Shown in pieces: positions 54,576 to 63,593 of a DNA stretch of 64,000 bases. The position numbers were made by a program, and so were the translations under genes. Every line of letters begins with the position of its first letter. Position 1 is the first letter of the stretch. The DNA lies in the NCBI GenBank assembly GCA_965216955.1, contig CBDCGV010000006.1, positions 66,850 to 130,849 of the forward strand, read 5' to 3'. The notes below the pieces were generated by a model, which searched no databases, was not told the origin of the DNA, and worked only from the letters and a program-made list of their open reading frames with translations. This DNA comes from CBDCGV01 sp965216955 (GTDB taxonomy: Bacteria > Bacteroidota > Bacteroidia > Chitinophagales > JADIYW01).

Positions 54576-56972
54576 ATGGTCACTGCAGCAAAAAATACGA
54601 TCTGTTATCATTGTGGCGACACCTGTTATGCAAATAATATAATCCTTTTAGAAGACAAACCTTTTTGTTGCAATGGTTGTAAATCTGTTTATAAAATCCT
54701 GCACGACAATTCATTAGATCAATACTATTCTATTGAGAATAAGCCGGGCATTAAACCACCTGAAGAAAATTATTTTGATTACTTAGAGTTAGAAGAAGTA
54801 CGAAAAAAAATAATTCAATATGAAGATGAAAAACAAATAAGACTCCAACTTTTTATTCCGAGTATACATTGCAGTTCTTGTATTTTTTTACTTGAACAAT
54901 TACATAAAATAAACCCAATATTTAATTATAGTAGAATAAATTATACAAAAAAAGAAATTACTATATCGGTAAAGTCTAGTCCAAATGCAATTCAAGCGGT
55001 CTTTGAGCTTTTAAGTCGTTTAGGATATGCCCCTCATATTCCTCTTAAGAATGAAAGAGATAAAAATCATGAATCTGAAAACTTAATAATTCCAATTGGA
55101 ATTGTAGGTTTTTGTTTTGGGAATATCATGCTTCTAAGTTTCCCAGAATACGTTTCAGGAGGAAAGCCTATTGATCCGACATTAAAAACTATTTTTTCCT
55201 TACTTATTATTGCCCTAACCATTCCAGTTCTACTATTTGGGGCTAAAAGATATTTTAAAGCGGCCTATAAAAGTTTAGGACAAAAATATTTAAGCATCGA
55301 CATTCCTGTTGCACTAGGTATTTCGGCTCTTTTATTAAGAAGTTTATATGAAATAATTCTTAAAGGAAATGCCGGTTATTTTGATTCATTAGCAGGACTT
55401 ATATTCTTTTTGTTAATAGGTCGATGGTTTCAATCTAAAACTTATGATCACTTATCTTTCGAAAAAGATTTTAAATCTTTTTTTCCACTTGCCATCTTAA
55501 AAAAACAGGCTTCTATATTCAAGGCCACCCCTATTCAAGAATTAAAAACAGGGGATATTATTAGACTGAGAAATCAGGAAGTTCTACCTGTAAATGCCAG
55601 TCTTATGAATGAGCAAGCCACTTTTGACTACAGCTTTGTAACCGGCGAATCTCAGTTAGTTAAAAAAAGCCAAACTGACAAGTTATTTGCTGGAGGGAAA
55701 CTTATAGGCAATGCGGTAGAACTGATAGTTGAAAACCCAAGTAATCAAAGCTATCTGGCAGAATTATGGAGAGAGCAAGATGAAGAAACTATGCATAATA
55801 AACTTCATTCTTTTATAAACAAAGTAAGCCATCGTTTTACCTTAACCATCTTAATAATCGCATGCTTAGGCTTTACATACTGGCTCTATAAATCCAACAT
55901 AAGCAATGCTTTAGAAATACTTACCTCTATTCTTATTGTTGCATGCCCATGTGCTTTGGCTTTGGTCATTCCCTTCACTTATGGAAGTGCCGATAGACAT
56001 CTAGGAAAGCTAGGCATATATCTTAAGAAGGCGGAGATAATAGAATCTTTATACAATATTAAGAACATTGTTTTTGATAAAACAGGCACACTTACCAAAT
56101 CCTCTTCTGAAAAAATAACTTATGATGGTCAAGTATTAACTTCCTTAATTCAAAATCACCTTTCTAGTATATTGACTAACTCTATTCATCCGCTAAGCCA
56201 GCAAGTTGCTAGTCATCTTAATCAACCAACAAGTATTTCAAATGTTATTGATTATAAAGAGATTACAGGCTTAGGAATAAAAGCAATTGTAGATAATAAT
56301 CACTATTTTATTGGATCTTTAAAATGGCTAAAACAAAATAAATTAACCATCTCTTCCTCTTTAAAAAATAACCCCTCTACTATGGTGTGGATTGGAAAGG
56401 ATAAAAAGGTACTAGGTTGCTTCAAAATAGGCAATACCTATAGAAAAGGTGTTTTAGATATTATAAAACTGCTTAAAAAGAAATTTAAGATTACAATTCT
56501 ATCAGGAGACACAGATCATGAAAAAGAGTATTTATTAAAGGAAGTTGGTGCAAATGTAGATCTTCTATTCAATCAAAATCCTCTAGATAAGCAAAAGTAT
56601 ATTCAAAATACAGAAAGCACTATTATGCTTGGAGATGGTATTAATGATGCCGCCGCTCTTAAAGCAAGTGCTGTAGGTATATCTATAACTGAAGATATAT
56701 CTACATTTACACCTAACTCTGATATCATAATGGATGCAAATCAAATATCAAGATTACCTTCTCTGTTACAATTTGGGAAAGACTGTAGAAAAGTAATTTA
56801 CTGTTGCCTTACACTATCCTTTCTTTATAACATTATTGGACTTACCTTTGCGTTACAAGGACATTTAACACCATTTGTTGCAGCAGTACTCATGCCTATA
56901 AGTTCTATATCTGTAGTAATAACATCAACGAGTTTAACTACTTGGTTTGTAAAAAGAAGGAACCTTTTATAA
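54576..56972 (+). CDS. ccoI: Copper-type P1B ATPase for cbb3 assembly (CcoI/FixI)
   Basis: A 798-residue heavy-metal ATPase. The N-terminus carries an extra cysteine-rich metal site (CYHCGDTC and CCNGCKS), then an HMA-type domain with IHCSSCIFLLEQL. The transport helix has ACPCALAL, and the catalytic motifs are VTGESQ, FDKTGTLTKSS, HPLSQQ and GDGINDAAALKA. It supplies or exports copper for the CuB centre of the oxidase encoded downstream. Its stop overlaps the ccoS start by TAATG. Confidence 0.93.
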   Translation: MVTAAKNTICYHCGDTCYANNIILLEDKPFCCNGCKSVYKILHDNSLDQYYSIENKPGIKPPEENYFDYLELEEVRKKIIQYEDEKQIRLQLFIPSIHCSSCIFLLEQLHKINPIFNYSRINYTKKEITISVKSSPNAIQAVFELLSRLGYAPHIPLKNERDKNHESENLIIPIGIVGFCFGNIMLLSFPEYVSGGKPIDPTLKTIFSLLIIALTIPVLLFGAKRYFKAAYKSLGQKYLSIDIPVALGISALLLRSLYEIILKGNAGYFDSLAGLIFFLLIGRWFQSKTYDHLSFEKDFKSFFPLAILKKQASIFKATPIQELKTGDIIRLRNQEVLPVNASLMNEQATFDYSFVTGESQLVKKSQTDKLFAGGKLIGNAVELIVENPSNQSYLAELWREQDEETMHNKLHSFINKVSHRFTLTILIIACLGFTYWLYKSNISNALEILTSILIVACPCALALVIPFTYGSADRHLGKLGIYLKKAEIIESLYNIKNIVFDKTGTLTKSSSEKITYDGQVLTSLIQNHLSSILTNSIHPLSQQVASHLNQPTSISNVIDYKEITGLGIKAIVDNNHYFIGSLKWLKQNKLTISSSLKNNPSTMVWIGKDKKVLGCFKIGNTYRKGVLDIIKLLKKKFKITILSGDTDHEKEYLLKEVGANVDLLFNQNPLDKQKYIQNTESTIMLGDGINDAAALKASAVGISITEDISTFTPNSDIIMDANQISRLPSLLQFGKDCRKVIYCCLTLSFLYNIIGLTFALQGHLTPFVAAVLMPISSISVVITSTSLTTWFVKRRNLL

Positions 56973-57133
56973 TGAATATTATCATTATATTAATTGGATG
57001 TAGCATTTTGGTAGCGCTTATTTTTTTAATCGCTTTTATAATCTCCGTAAAATCAGGGCAATACGACGATACTTATTCTCCTCCGCATCGAATTTTGTTC
57101 GATGAAAAAGAGCCAAAAAACCATGAAAAATAG
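56972..57133 (+). CDS. ccoS: cbb3 oxidase assembly protein CcoS
   Basis: A 53-residue single-helix protein (MNIIIILIGCSILVALIFLI), followed by SVKSGQYDDTYSPPHRILFD, the CcoS signature. CcoS is needed to insert cofactors into CcoN. I start at 56972 because of the TAATG overlap with ccoI; a start ten codons earlier would only read through the ccoI end. Confidence 0.88.
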   Translation: MNIIIILIGCSILVALIFLIAFIISVKSGQYDDTYSPPHRILFDEKEPKNHEK

Positions 57134-57170
57134 CCTTTTTTACTCATAGTAACTTTCGTCAATCTCAAAG

Positions 57171-57184
57171 GTGATGCTCGTCAT
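57171..57184 (+). promoter_or_regulatory. Crp/Fnr-type site before ccoNO
   Basis: GTGATGCTCGTCAT has the TGA-N6-TCA core of Crp/Fnr operators. It lies about 27 bases upstream of the -7-like TTTG (57211-57214) and 52 bases before the gene. This spacing puts it near position -42 and would suit activation. Confidence 0.45.
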
Positions 57185-57235
57185 CTTTAAATTTTGAAAC
57201 CTTCATTTCCTTTGTATATATAACAAAGTATCTAT

Positions 57236-59365
57236 ATGGGTATGGAACAGTTTAAATATGACAATAAGATCGTAAAGTTTTTTATGATTGCCACACTGAT
57301 TTGGGGAGTTGTTGGAATGTTAGTAGGTGTACTGGTTGCGCATCAAATATATATCCCAGCGTTGAACTTAAATTTCAGTATGACAACCTTCGGTCGTACT
57401 CGTCCGATTCACACAAATGCGATCATATTTGCTTTTGTTGGAAATGGTATGTTCACAGGAATATATTATTCCATGCAGCGAATTCTTAAAACTCGTACTT
57501 TTAGTGATACACTATCTTGGATAAACTTTTGGGGATGGCAATTAATCATTGTAGCTGCTGCGGTAACTTTATCCCTTGGGTTTACTACATCAAAAGAATA
57601 TGCAGAACTAGAATGGCCTATAGATATTGCTATTGCAATAGTTTGGGTAGTCTTCGGCATTAACCTAATGGGCACCATCCTAAAGCGTAGAGAGAGACAC
57701 TTATACGTTGCCATATGGTTTTATATTGCCACCTTTATAACTGTTGCAGTACTTCATATTGTAAACTCAATTAATATTCCAGTTGGATTTTTAAAGAGTT
57801 ACCCCGTTTATGCTGGTGTTCAAGATGCTCTAGTACAATGGTGGTACGGGCATAATGCCGTTGCTTTTTTCCTGACCACTCCTTATTTGGGATTGATGTA
57901 CTATTATCTTCCCAAAGCTGCCAATAGACCTGTTTATTCCTATAGACTATCTATCATCCATTTTTGGGCACTAATATTTATCTATATCTGGGCAGGACCA
58001 CACCATCTATTATACACTGCCCTACCGGGATGGGCACAGGCATTAGGAACTGTTTTTTCCATCATGCTAATAGCTCCAAGTTGGGGGGGCATGCTTAATG
58101 GATTGCTTACACTACGAGGTGCTTGGGACAAAGTAAGAGAAAGCCCCACATTAAAATTTATGGTTGTTGCCGTAACTTCTTACGGGATGGCCACTTTTGA
58201 AGGTCCAATGATGTCAATTAAAAGCGTAAATGCCATTTCTCATTATTCTGATTGGACTATTGGACATGTGCACATTGGTGGTTTAGGATGGAATGGTTTC
58301 TTAACTTTTGGTATGATGTATTGGTTGGTTCCTAAATTATGGAATACCAAACTTTTCTCTAAAAAATTAGCAAACACTCACTTTTGGATAGGAACATTGG
58401 GAATAATTATATATGCTGTACCTCTATATTTTGCTGGTTTTACACAAAGTTTAATGTGGAAACAGTTTACAGAAGCAGGAATGCTTAAGTATCCAAACTT
58501 TTTAGATACTGTAACACAGATCAAAACCATGTATATGTTAAGAGGTGTTGGAGGTACACTCTTTTTGCTCGGGACATTTATAATGATATACAATCTCATT
58601 AAAACGGCTAATCAAGGAAGTTTTGTAGCAGATGAACCAGCCGAAGCCCCTGCACTCGAAGGACCAGCACCTAAAGCTGTTGGTTACTGGCATCGCTGGA
58701 TTGAGAGTCGCCCATTAAAACTAACTTCTTTAGCTTTTGTCGCCATTCTTATTGGTGGAATGGTAGAAATTATTCCATTACTAACTGTAAAATCAAATAT
58801 CCCCACAATATCAAGTGTAAAGCCTTACACACCATTGGAGCTTGAAGGTAGAGATCTCTACATTAGAGAAGGGTGCAATACTTGTCATTCTCAAATGATT
58901 AGGCCTTTCAGAAGTGAGACAGAACGTTATGGCACTTACTCTAAACCTGGCGAATTTGTTTATGATCATCCGCACTTATGGGGTTCTAAAAGAACAGGAC
59001 CAGACCTTGCTAGAGAAGGTGGGCAAAAACTTAAAAAATCGAACTCTTGGCATTACCTGCACATGCTAGACCCAAGAAATGTGTCTAGTGGCTCCATAAT
59101 GCCTGCATATCCATGGCTAATCGAAAATGAGCTTAATGTTTCTAAGACACCTAAAAAGATTAAAGTTATGAGACAATTGGGTGTTCCCTATCCCGAGGGT
59201 TATGAAGAGCAAGCAGTTGATGATTTAAGAAAACAAGCTGAAGAAATTACTGCCGATCTAAAAAATGATGGAATTGAAACCATAAGCGATAGAGAAATAA
59301 TCGCACTCATTGCCTATTTGCAAAGATTAGGAGCAGATATTGAAAAACCGGTAGCTGTAAATTAA
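57236..59365 (+). CDS. ccoNO: Fused cytochrome cbb3 oxidase subunits I and II (CcoNO)
   Basis: A 709-residue fusion. The first ~480 residues are CcoN, a twelve-helix haem-copper oxidase with the metal-binding histidines in WWYGHNAVAFF and GPHHLLYTALPGWAQ and the GHVHIGGLGWNG segment. After a linker (ADEPAEAPALEGPAPKA) and a second helix comes CcoO with one haem c site, GCNTCHSQMIRPF. Terminal oxidases of this type have high oxygen affinity. The fusion is usual in this phylum. The start may be 57236 or the ATG at 57242. Confidence 0.95.
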   Translation: MGMEQFKYDNKIVKFFMIATLIWGVVGMLVGVLVAHQIYIPALNLNFSMTTFGRTRPIHTNAIIFAFVGNGMFTGIYYSMQRILKTRTFSDTLSWINFWGWQLIIVAAAVTLSLGFTTSKEYAELEWPIDIAIAIVWVVFGINLMGTILKRRERHLYVAIWFYIATFITVAVLHIVNSINIPVGFLKSYPVYAGVQDALVQWWYGHNAVAFFLTTPYLGLMYYYLPKAANRPVYSYRLSIIHFWALIFIYIWAGPHHLLYTALPGWAQALGTVFSIMLIAPSWGGMLNGLLTLRGAWDKVRESPTLKFMVVAVTSYGMATFEGPMMSIKSVNAISHYSDWTIGHVHIGGLGWNGFLTFGMMYWLVPKLWNTKLFSKKLANTHFWIGTLGIIIYAVPLYFAGFTQSLMWKQFTEAGMLKYPNFLDTVTQIKTMYMLRGVGGTLFLLGTFIMIYNLIKTANQGSFVADEPAEAPALEGPAPKAVGYWHRWIESRPLKLTSLAFVAILIGGMVEIIPLLTVKSNIPTISSVKPYTPLELEGRDLYIREGCNTCHSQMIRPFRSETERYGTYSKPGEFVYDHPHLWGSKRTGPDLAREGGQKLKKSNSWHYLHMLDPRNVSSGSIMPAYPWLIENELNVSKTPKKIKVMRQLGVPYPEGYEEQAVDDLRKQAEEITADLKNDGIETISDREIIALIAYLQRLGADIEKPVAVN

Positions 59366-59366
59366 T

Positions 59367-59531
59367 ATGTATAAAGAAATTTTAAGAAATACAGAAGGTA
59401 TAGGACTACTGCCAAGTTTATCATTTTTGATATTCTTTATTTTCTTTTTAGTGCTACTGATTTATGTGGTTAAAATGAGCAAGTCTCATCGCAACCAAAT
59501 GAAAAATATTCCATTAGATGAAGAACAATAA
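59367..59531 (+). CDS. ccoQ: CcoQ-like small subunit
   Basis: A 54-residue protein beginning two bases after the ccoNO stop: MYKEILRNTEGIGLLPSLS, then one membrane helix (FLIFFIFFLVLLIYVV) and a polar tail ending DEEQ. Position between CcoNO and CcoP and the single helix fit CcoQ, a small subunit stabilising the complex. Confidence 0.75.
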   Translation: MYKEILRNTEGIGLLPSLSFLIFFIFFLVLLIYVVKMSKSHRNQMKNIPLDEEQ

Positions 59532-60480
59532 AATAAATAATATGATATCGTTCATTCAAAGCCATTTGAGAGCATTTGGCATCAAATCTAAATTGACGTT
59601 ACTTACAATTTTTTTAACAAGCTCAAATTGTATTTATGCGCAAGAAGAAGTTGTTGTTCAACCTTCTTTTCTAGACAATTACTTCAATGAAATAGTATTA
59701 GGTCTGGTTATACTTGTTTTGTTGCTCATATTTTGGGCTGTAAGCGTTGCTCTAAGGTTTGTTGTACAATTGGCACTAAACGATCTCCCAGAAGAAAAGC
59801 GCAAAAAATATGAATCATTTTCTCTATTTGGAGGTAGTCTTAATTTGGAGCAATTAATGCAAAAACTTACGGATGCTGTTCCTGTGGTTGAAGAAAATGA
59901 CATTATGTTAGATCATGAATATGACGGCATAAAAGAACTAGATAATCATTTACCACCATGGTGGAAATACATGTTTTACTTGACTATCATTTGGGGTGTG
60001 GGGTACTTTTCTTACCATTATGTATTTAATGTTGGTAAGGATCAATATGAAAAGTATGAAATGTCGATGATAAAAGCAGAAGAGCAGAAAAAAGCATATC
60101 TAGCAACGCTTGCCAATAATGTTGATGAATCTAATGTTGTTCAAGTTACCAACCCTACAAATTTGGCTGCCGGAAAAAAGATCTATTTAGCAAATTGTGT
60201 AGCTTGTCATGGTGATTTTGGAGAAGGTAAAATTGGACCAAACCTTACTGATGACTATTGGTTACATGGAAACTCTGTCGTTGATATTTTTAAAATTGTT
60301 AAGTATGGTGTGCCCAACAAAATGGTGGCATGGCAAGAACAATTGCTTCCTGGACAATTAAGTGATGTAACAAGCTATGTAATGTCATTGAAAGGCAGTA
60401 ACCCTCCTAATGCTAAAGAGCCACAAGGAGAACTTGTTGTTTCGGAGGCTAACTCGGAAGAGACCGTCAATGAAAACTAA
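59518..60480 (+). CDS. ccoP: cbb3 oxidase subunit III (CcoP), mono-haem
   Basis: A 320-residue protein. An N-terminal hydrophobic segment and a second helix (about 55-77) lead to a cytoplasmic loop, a third helix (about 150-170) and a C-terminal cytochrome c domain with one haem site, NCVACHGDFGEG. Proteobacterial CcoP has two CxxCH sites; only one is present here. The ATG at 59518 overlaps ccoQ; the ATG at 59542 is an alternative start. Confidence 0.9.
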   Translation: MKNNKINNMISFIQSHLRAFGIKSKLTLLTIFLTSSNCIYAQEEVVVQPSFLDNYFNEIVLGLVILVLLLIFWAVSVALRFVVQLALNDLPEEKRKKYESFSLFGGSLNLEQLMQKLTDAVPVVEENDIMLDHEYDGIKELDNHLPPWWKYMFYLTIIWGVGYFSYHYVFNVGKDQYEKYEMSMIKAEEQKKAYLATLANNVDESNVVQVTNPTNLAAGKKIYLANCVACHGDFGEGKIGPNLTDDYWLHGNSVVDIFKIVKYGVPNKMVAWQEQLLPGQLSDVTSYVMSLKGSNPPNAKEPQGELVVSEANSEETVNEN

Positions 60481-60485
60481 GAATC

Positions 60486-61904
60486 ATGTCTGATAATGTA
60501 GAAGTTGAAGAATCATTCAGAGACACCTTATCTACAGTAGATGAACATGGAAAACGCGTTTGGTTGTTCCCAAAGAAGCCAAGCGGATCATTGTATAATG
60601 CTCGTGGTATTGTCAGTATTGTACTATTGGCATTTATGATATTCATTCCTTTTATTAAAATTAATGGGCATCCTTTGTTTCTACTCAATGTAATGGAAAG
60701 GAAGTTTATTCTTTTTGGACAAATTTTTTGGCCACAAGATTTTCATCTAATAGTTATAGGATTCATTGCATTTCTTTTATTCATTATTTTGTTTACAGTC
60801 ATTTTTGGACGTGTATGGTGCGGTTGGGCTTGTCCTCAAACCATATTTATGGAAATGATATTTCGCAAAATAGAATATTGGGTAGAGGGCACTGCTGTAC
60901 AACAAAAAAAATTATATGAAGCGCCTTGGAATAGTGAAAAAATAAAAAAAAGGATGCTAAAGCACTTTCTTTTTTTGGTCGTTTCATTTCTAATTGCTCA
61001 TATCGTATTGGCATGGATAGTTGGTGTAAATGAGGTTGCCAAAAATTTTACTACCAACCCATTGAATGAATTACGCAGATTTTTATCAATGGTAGGACTC
61101 ACCCTACTAATCTATGGGGTTTACATACGTTTTAGGGAACAAATGTGTACTACTTTTTGTCCTTACGGCAGACTTCAAGGCGTTATTTTGGGAAATGACT
61201 CTATGGTTGTCGGATATGATTATAAGAGAGGAGAACCTAGAGGGAAAGTTAAAAATAAAGAAACTCAGCAGCTTGGAGATTGTGTTGATTGTGGGCTATG
61301 TGTTAGAGTATGCCCTACAGGAATAGATATCAGAAACGGCACGCAATTGGAATGTGTCAACTGCACAGCTTGTATAGATGCTTGCGATGAGATTATGGAA
61401 AAAGTGGGCAGAGAAAAAAACCTAATAGGATATCATAGTATTGAGAGTATTGAAACGGGCAAAAAATTTAAATTAAGTGCAAGGCAAAAAGCCTACTCTA
61501 TATTGCTTACTTTAATCGTTATGCTATTAACGGCTCTATTGTTTCTAAGGACAGATATTGAAAGTACCGTATTAAGAAGCCCTGGGACATTATACTATAA
61601 AAATGATGATGGTACCATTTCCAATCTTTACAAACTGCAAGTTGTTAATAAAACTTTTAAAGATGTTTCTTTTAAACTGACAACGAATTTTGAGAATGCA
61701 GAGATAAAAATGGTTGAAAGTAATAGAAATATCATCCCCGCCTCGGAAGAAATTTCAACAATGTTTTTCTTACATCTACCAAAAGAAGAAATCAATAAAT
61801 TAAGTACTAAAATAAAAATCATTATTAAGGATGATTTAGGGAATATTATTGACAAAGAAAAAACTACTTTTTTAGGACCAATTACAAATACTATATCAAA
61901 ATGA
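60486..61904 (+). CDS. ccoG: cbb3 oxidase accessory protein CcoG
   Basis: A 472-residue membrane iron-sulphur protein. GRVWCGWACPQTIFMEM, TTFCPYGRLQGV, and the two 4Fe-4S sites CVDCGLCVRVCPTGIDI and CVNCTACIDACDEI are all present. It has five membrane helices and a C-terminal Ig-like domain. It probably acts in copper reduction for oxidase assembly. The stop overlaps ccoH by ATGA. Confidence 0.95.
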   Translation: MSDNVEVEESFRDTLSTVDEHGKRVWLFPKKPSGSLYNARGIVSIVLLAFMIFIPFIKINGHPLFLLNVMERKFILFGQIFWPQDFHLIVIGFIAFLLFIILFTVIFGRVWCGWACPQTIFMEMIFRKIEYWVEGTAVQQKKLYEAPWNSEKIKKRMLKHFLFLVVSFLIAHIVLAWIVGVNEVAKNFTTNPLNELRRFLSMVGLTLLIYGVYIRFREQMCTTFCPYGRLQGVILGNDSMVVGYDYKRGEPRGKVKNKETQQLGDCVDCGLCVRVCPTGIDIRNGTQLECVNCTACIDACDEIMEKVGREKNLIGYHSIESIETGKKFKLSARQKAYSILLTLIVMLLTALLFLRTDIESTVLRSPGTLYYKNDDGTISNLYKLQVVNKTFKDVSFKLTTNFENAEIKMVESNRNIIPASEEISTMFFLHLPKEEINKLSTKIKIIIKDDLGNIIDKEKTTFLGPITNTISK

Positions 61905-62332
61905 GTTGGGGAAAAGGCATAACGATCACTTTAATAATTTTCATCTTCTTTATTCTATCTTTTGTTTATAAGAGTACTCAGCAAGATTTCGATTTAGTAA
62001 CTAAAAACTACTATGAAGAGTCTTTGGTTTATGATGAGGTTCAAACTAAAAGAAGCAATTTTCAAAATCTCAATACACCAATCAATATAGAACTCAATAA
62101 AGAAAACGAAACACTAGCTCTCCTTTTACCATCATTTTTTGATGAAAAACCTATTAAAGGCCAACTACATTTATATTGCCCTAAAGATGATAGTCAAGAT
62201 CTTGTGATCGATTTTAAAGTGCTTAATCCTCAAATATCCTTAAAAAACTTAACCAAGGGATTATGGCGCTTAATTGTAGATTGGGAAAGTGAACAAAAAG
62301 GATATAGATACGAACAGAGTATTGTAATATGA
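61901..62332 (+). CDS. ccoH: FixH/CcoH family protein
   Basis: A 143-residue protein with one N-terminal helix (ITLIIFIFFILSFVY) and an outer beta domain. The DLVTKNYYEESLVYDEVQ segment is the FixH signature. It works with the copper ATPase during assembly of the oxidase. Overlaps by ATGA with ccoG before it and with the next gene. Confidence 0.88.
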   Translation: MSWGKGITITLIIFIFFILSFVYKSTQQDFDLVTKNYYEESLVYDEVQTKRSNFQNLNTPINIELNKENETLALLLPSFFDEKPIKGQLHLYCPKDDSQDLVIDFKVLNPQISLKNLTKGLWRLIVDWESEQKGYRYEQSIVI

Positions 62333-63030
62333 TAAATGCTATTTTGATAGGAATTTTAGGCTCAGCACACTGTTTAGGAATGTGTGGCCCTCTAATTCTA
62401 TCAATGCCTTTTTATAAGCAAGCTAGTAATTTTGAAGCCTTAAGTTATCAAATAAGCTATCATAGTGGGAGAATTCTAACCTACTCTTTTCTAGGTACAA
62501 TCATGGGCTTCTTTGGAGAAAGTTTACGTTTATTTTTTATACAACAATGGGTTTCAATTATTATGGGTATAAGTATTTTGCTAATCTACTTCGTGCCTGT
62601 TCTTATTAAGAGATCGAATAAATTATCATATTGGTGGAATAAAAATTTCGTTACAAAAATTAGATCGAAGCTTATTCCTCCCTCCCATCAAAAGATGACA
62701 CTAAGCTCTTCATTTAGTTTTGGGTTTATCAATGGTTTGCTTCCTTGTGGATTAGTGTATATAGCCTTGTTATCTTCCATTGCACAACCAACAATTGCTC
62801 ATTCTATGTTATTTATGATCCTTTTTGGATTAGGCACCGGTCCAGCTTTAATTATTTTGGCCTCAACAAAAAATAGTATACCGGAAAAATTCCAACAATT
62901 AATTCGTCCTATCACTCCTTATTTTATTGCTCTAATTGCCTGTTTACTTATTGTTAGAGGGTTAGGGCTAGGTATTCCATATATAAGTCCTGCCAACAAT
63001 GCAGAATGTTGCCATATTTCTAATGAATAA
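62329..63030 (+). CDS. SafE/TauE-like membrane protein, cbb3-linked
   Basis: A 233-residue protein with about six membrane helices. ILGSAHCLGMCGPLILSMPF and NGLLPCGLVYIALL are the paired SafE (DsbD-like) signatures, each with a cysteine. In Bacteroidota this gene usually closes the cco operon. A role in copper handling or thiol exchange is plausible, but not proven. Overlaps ccoH by ATGA. Confidence 0.85.
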   Translation: MINAILIGILGSAHCLGMCGPLILSMPFYKQASNFEALSYQISYHSGRILTYSFLGTIMGFFGESLRLFFIQQWVSIIMGISILLIYFVPVLIKRSNKLSYWWNKNFVTKIRSKLIPPSHQKMTLSSSFSFGFINGLLPCGLVYIALLSSIAQPTIAHSMLFMILFGLGTGPALIILASTKNSIPEKFQQLIRPITPYFIALIACLLIVRGLGLGIPYISPANNAECCHISNE

Positions 63031-63038
63031 GTTTTTTT

Positions 63039-63539
63039 ATGACAAGTTTTCGAATTAGACCAAGATTTAAATACTTAAGCCCACTAAGTCAAGAAGAAAT
63101 TAAACAAAAAATAAGACATCAATTGAAAAATACGGATAGATGTTTCGCCATATTTCTATCTAATCAAATCAAACTGAAGATCAACTCTAAAGAAGAACAT
63201 TATTGGTCTCCTCAATTACACTTGACTTTAGAGGCACCAGAAGAAGGCAATGGAACCATTATAAGAGGTTTATACGGCCCCAATCCAAGAGTGTGGACGG
63301 TCTTTGTATTTGTTTATGCTTTGCTCTCAACTGTTTTACTTTTCGTCAGCATTTTTGCTTTTTCCAAAATTAGTCTAGGACAAAAAACACCAATCGTATG
63401 GGCAATACCAATTATCTGCCTATTGATTTTTGCCACATATATTGCTAGTCAAATCGGACAAAAGATTGGTGCTGAACAGACCTATACTTTACATCATTTC
63501 TTTGAAGCTTGTATAGAAAATAAAGTGTCCATTTCGTAA
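63039..63539 (+). CDS. Two-helix membrane protein, unknown function
   Basis: A 166-residue protein that starts eight bases after the SafE-type gene, so it is probably the last gene of the cco transcript. Polar sequence (about 1-85) precedes two membrane helices (about 88-110 and 122-142). I do not recognise the family. It is convergent with the regulator gene. Confidence 0.65.
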   Translation: MTSFRIRPRFKYLSPLSQEEIKQKIRHQLKNTDRCFAIFLSNQIKLKINSKEEHYWSPQLHLTLEAPEEGNGTIIRGLYGPNPRVWTVFVFVYALLSTVLLFVSIFAFSKISLGQKTPIVWAIPIICLLIFATYIASQIGQKIGAEQTYTLHHFFEACIENKVSIS

Positions 63540-63593
63540 ATATCTTGTAAAGTGCTAAGCCAAAATAGCAGATCATAAAAGAGAAATACTAAA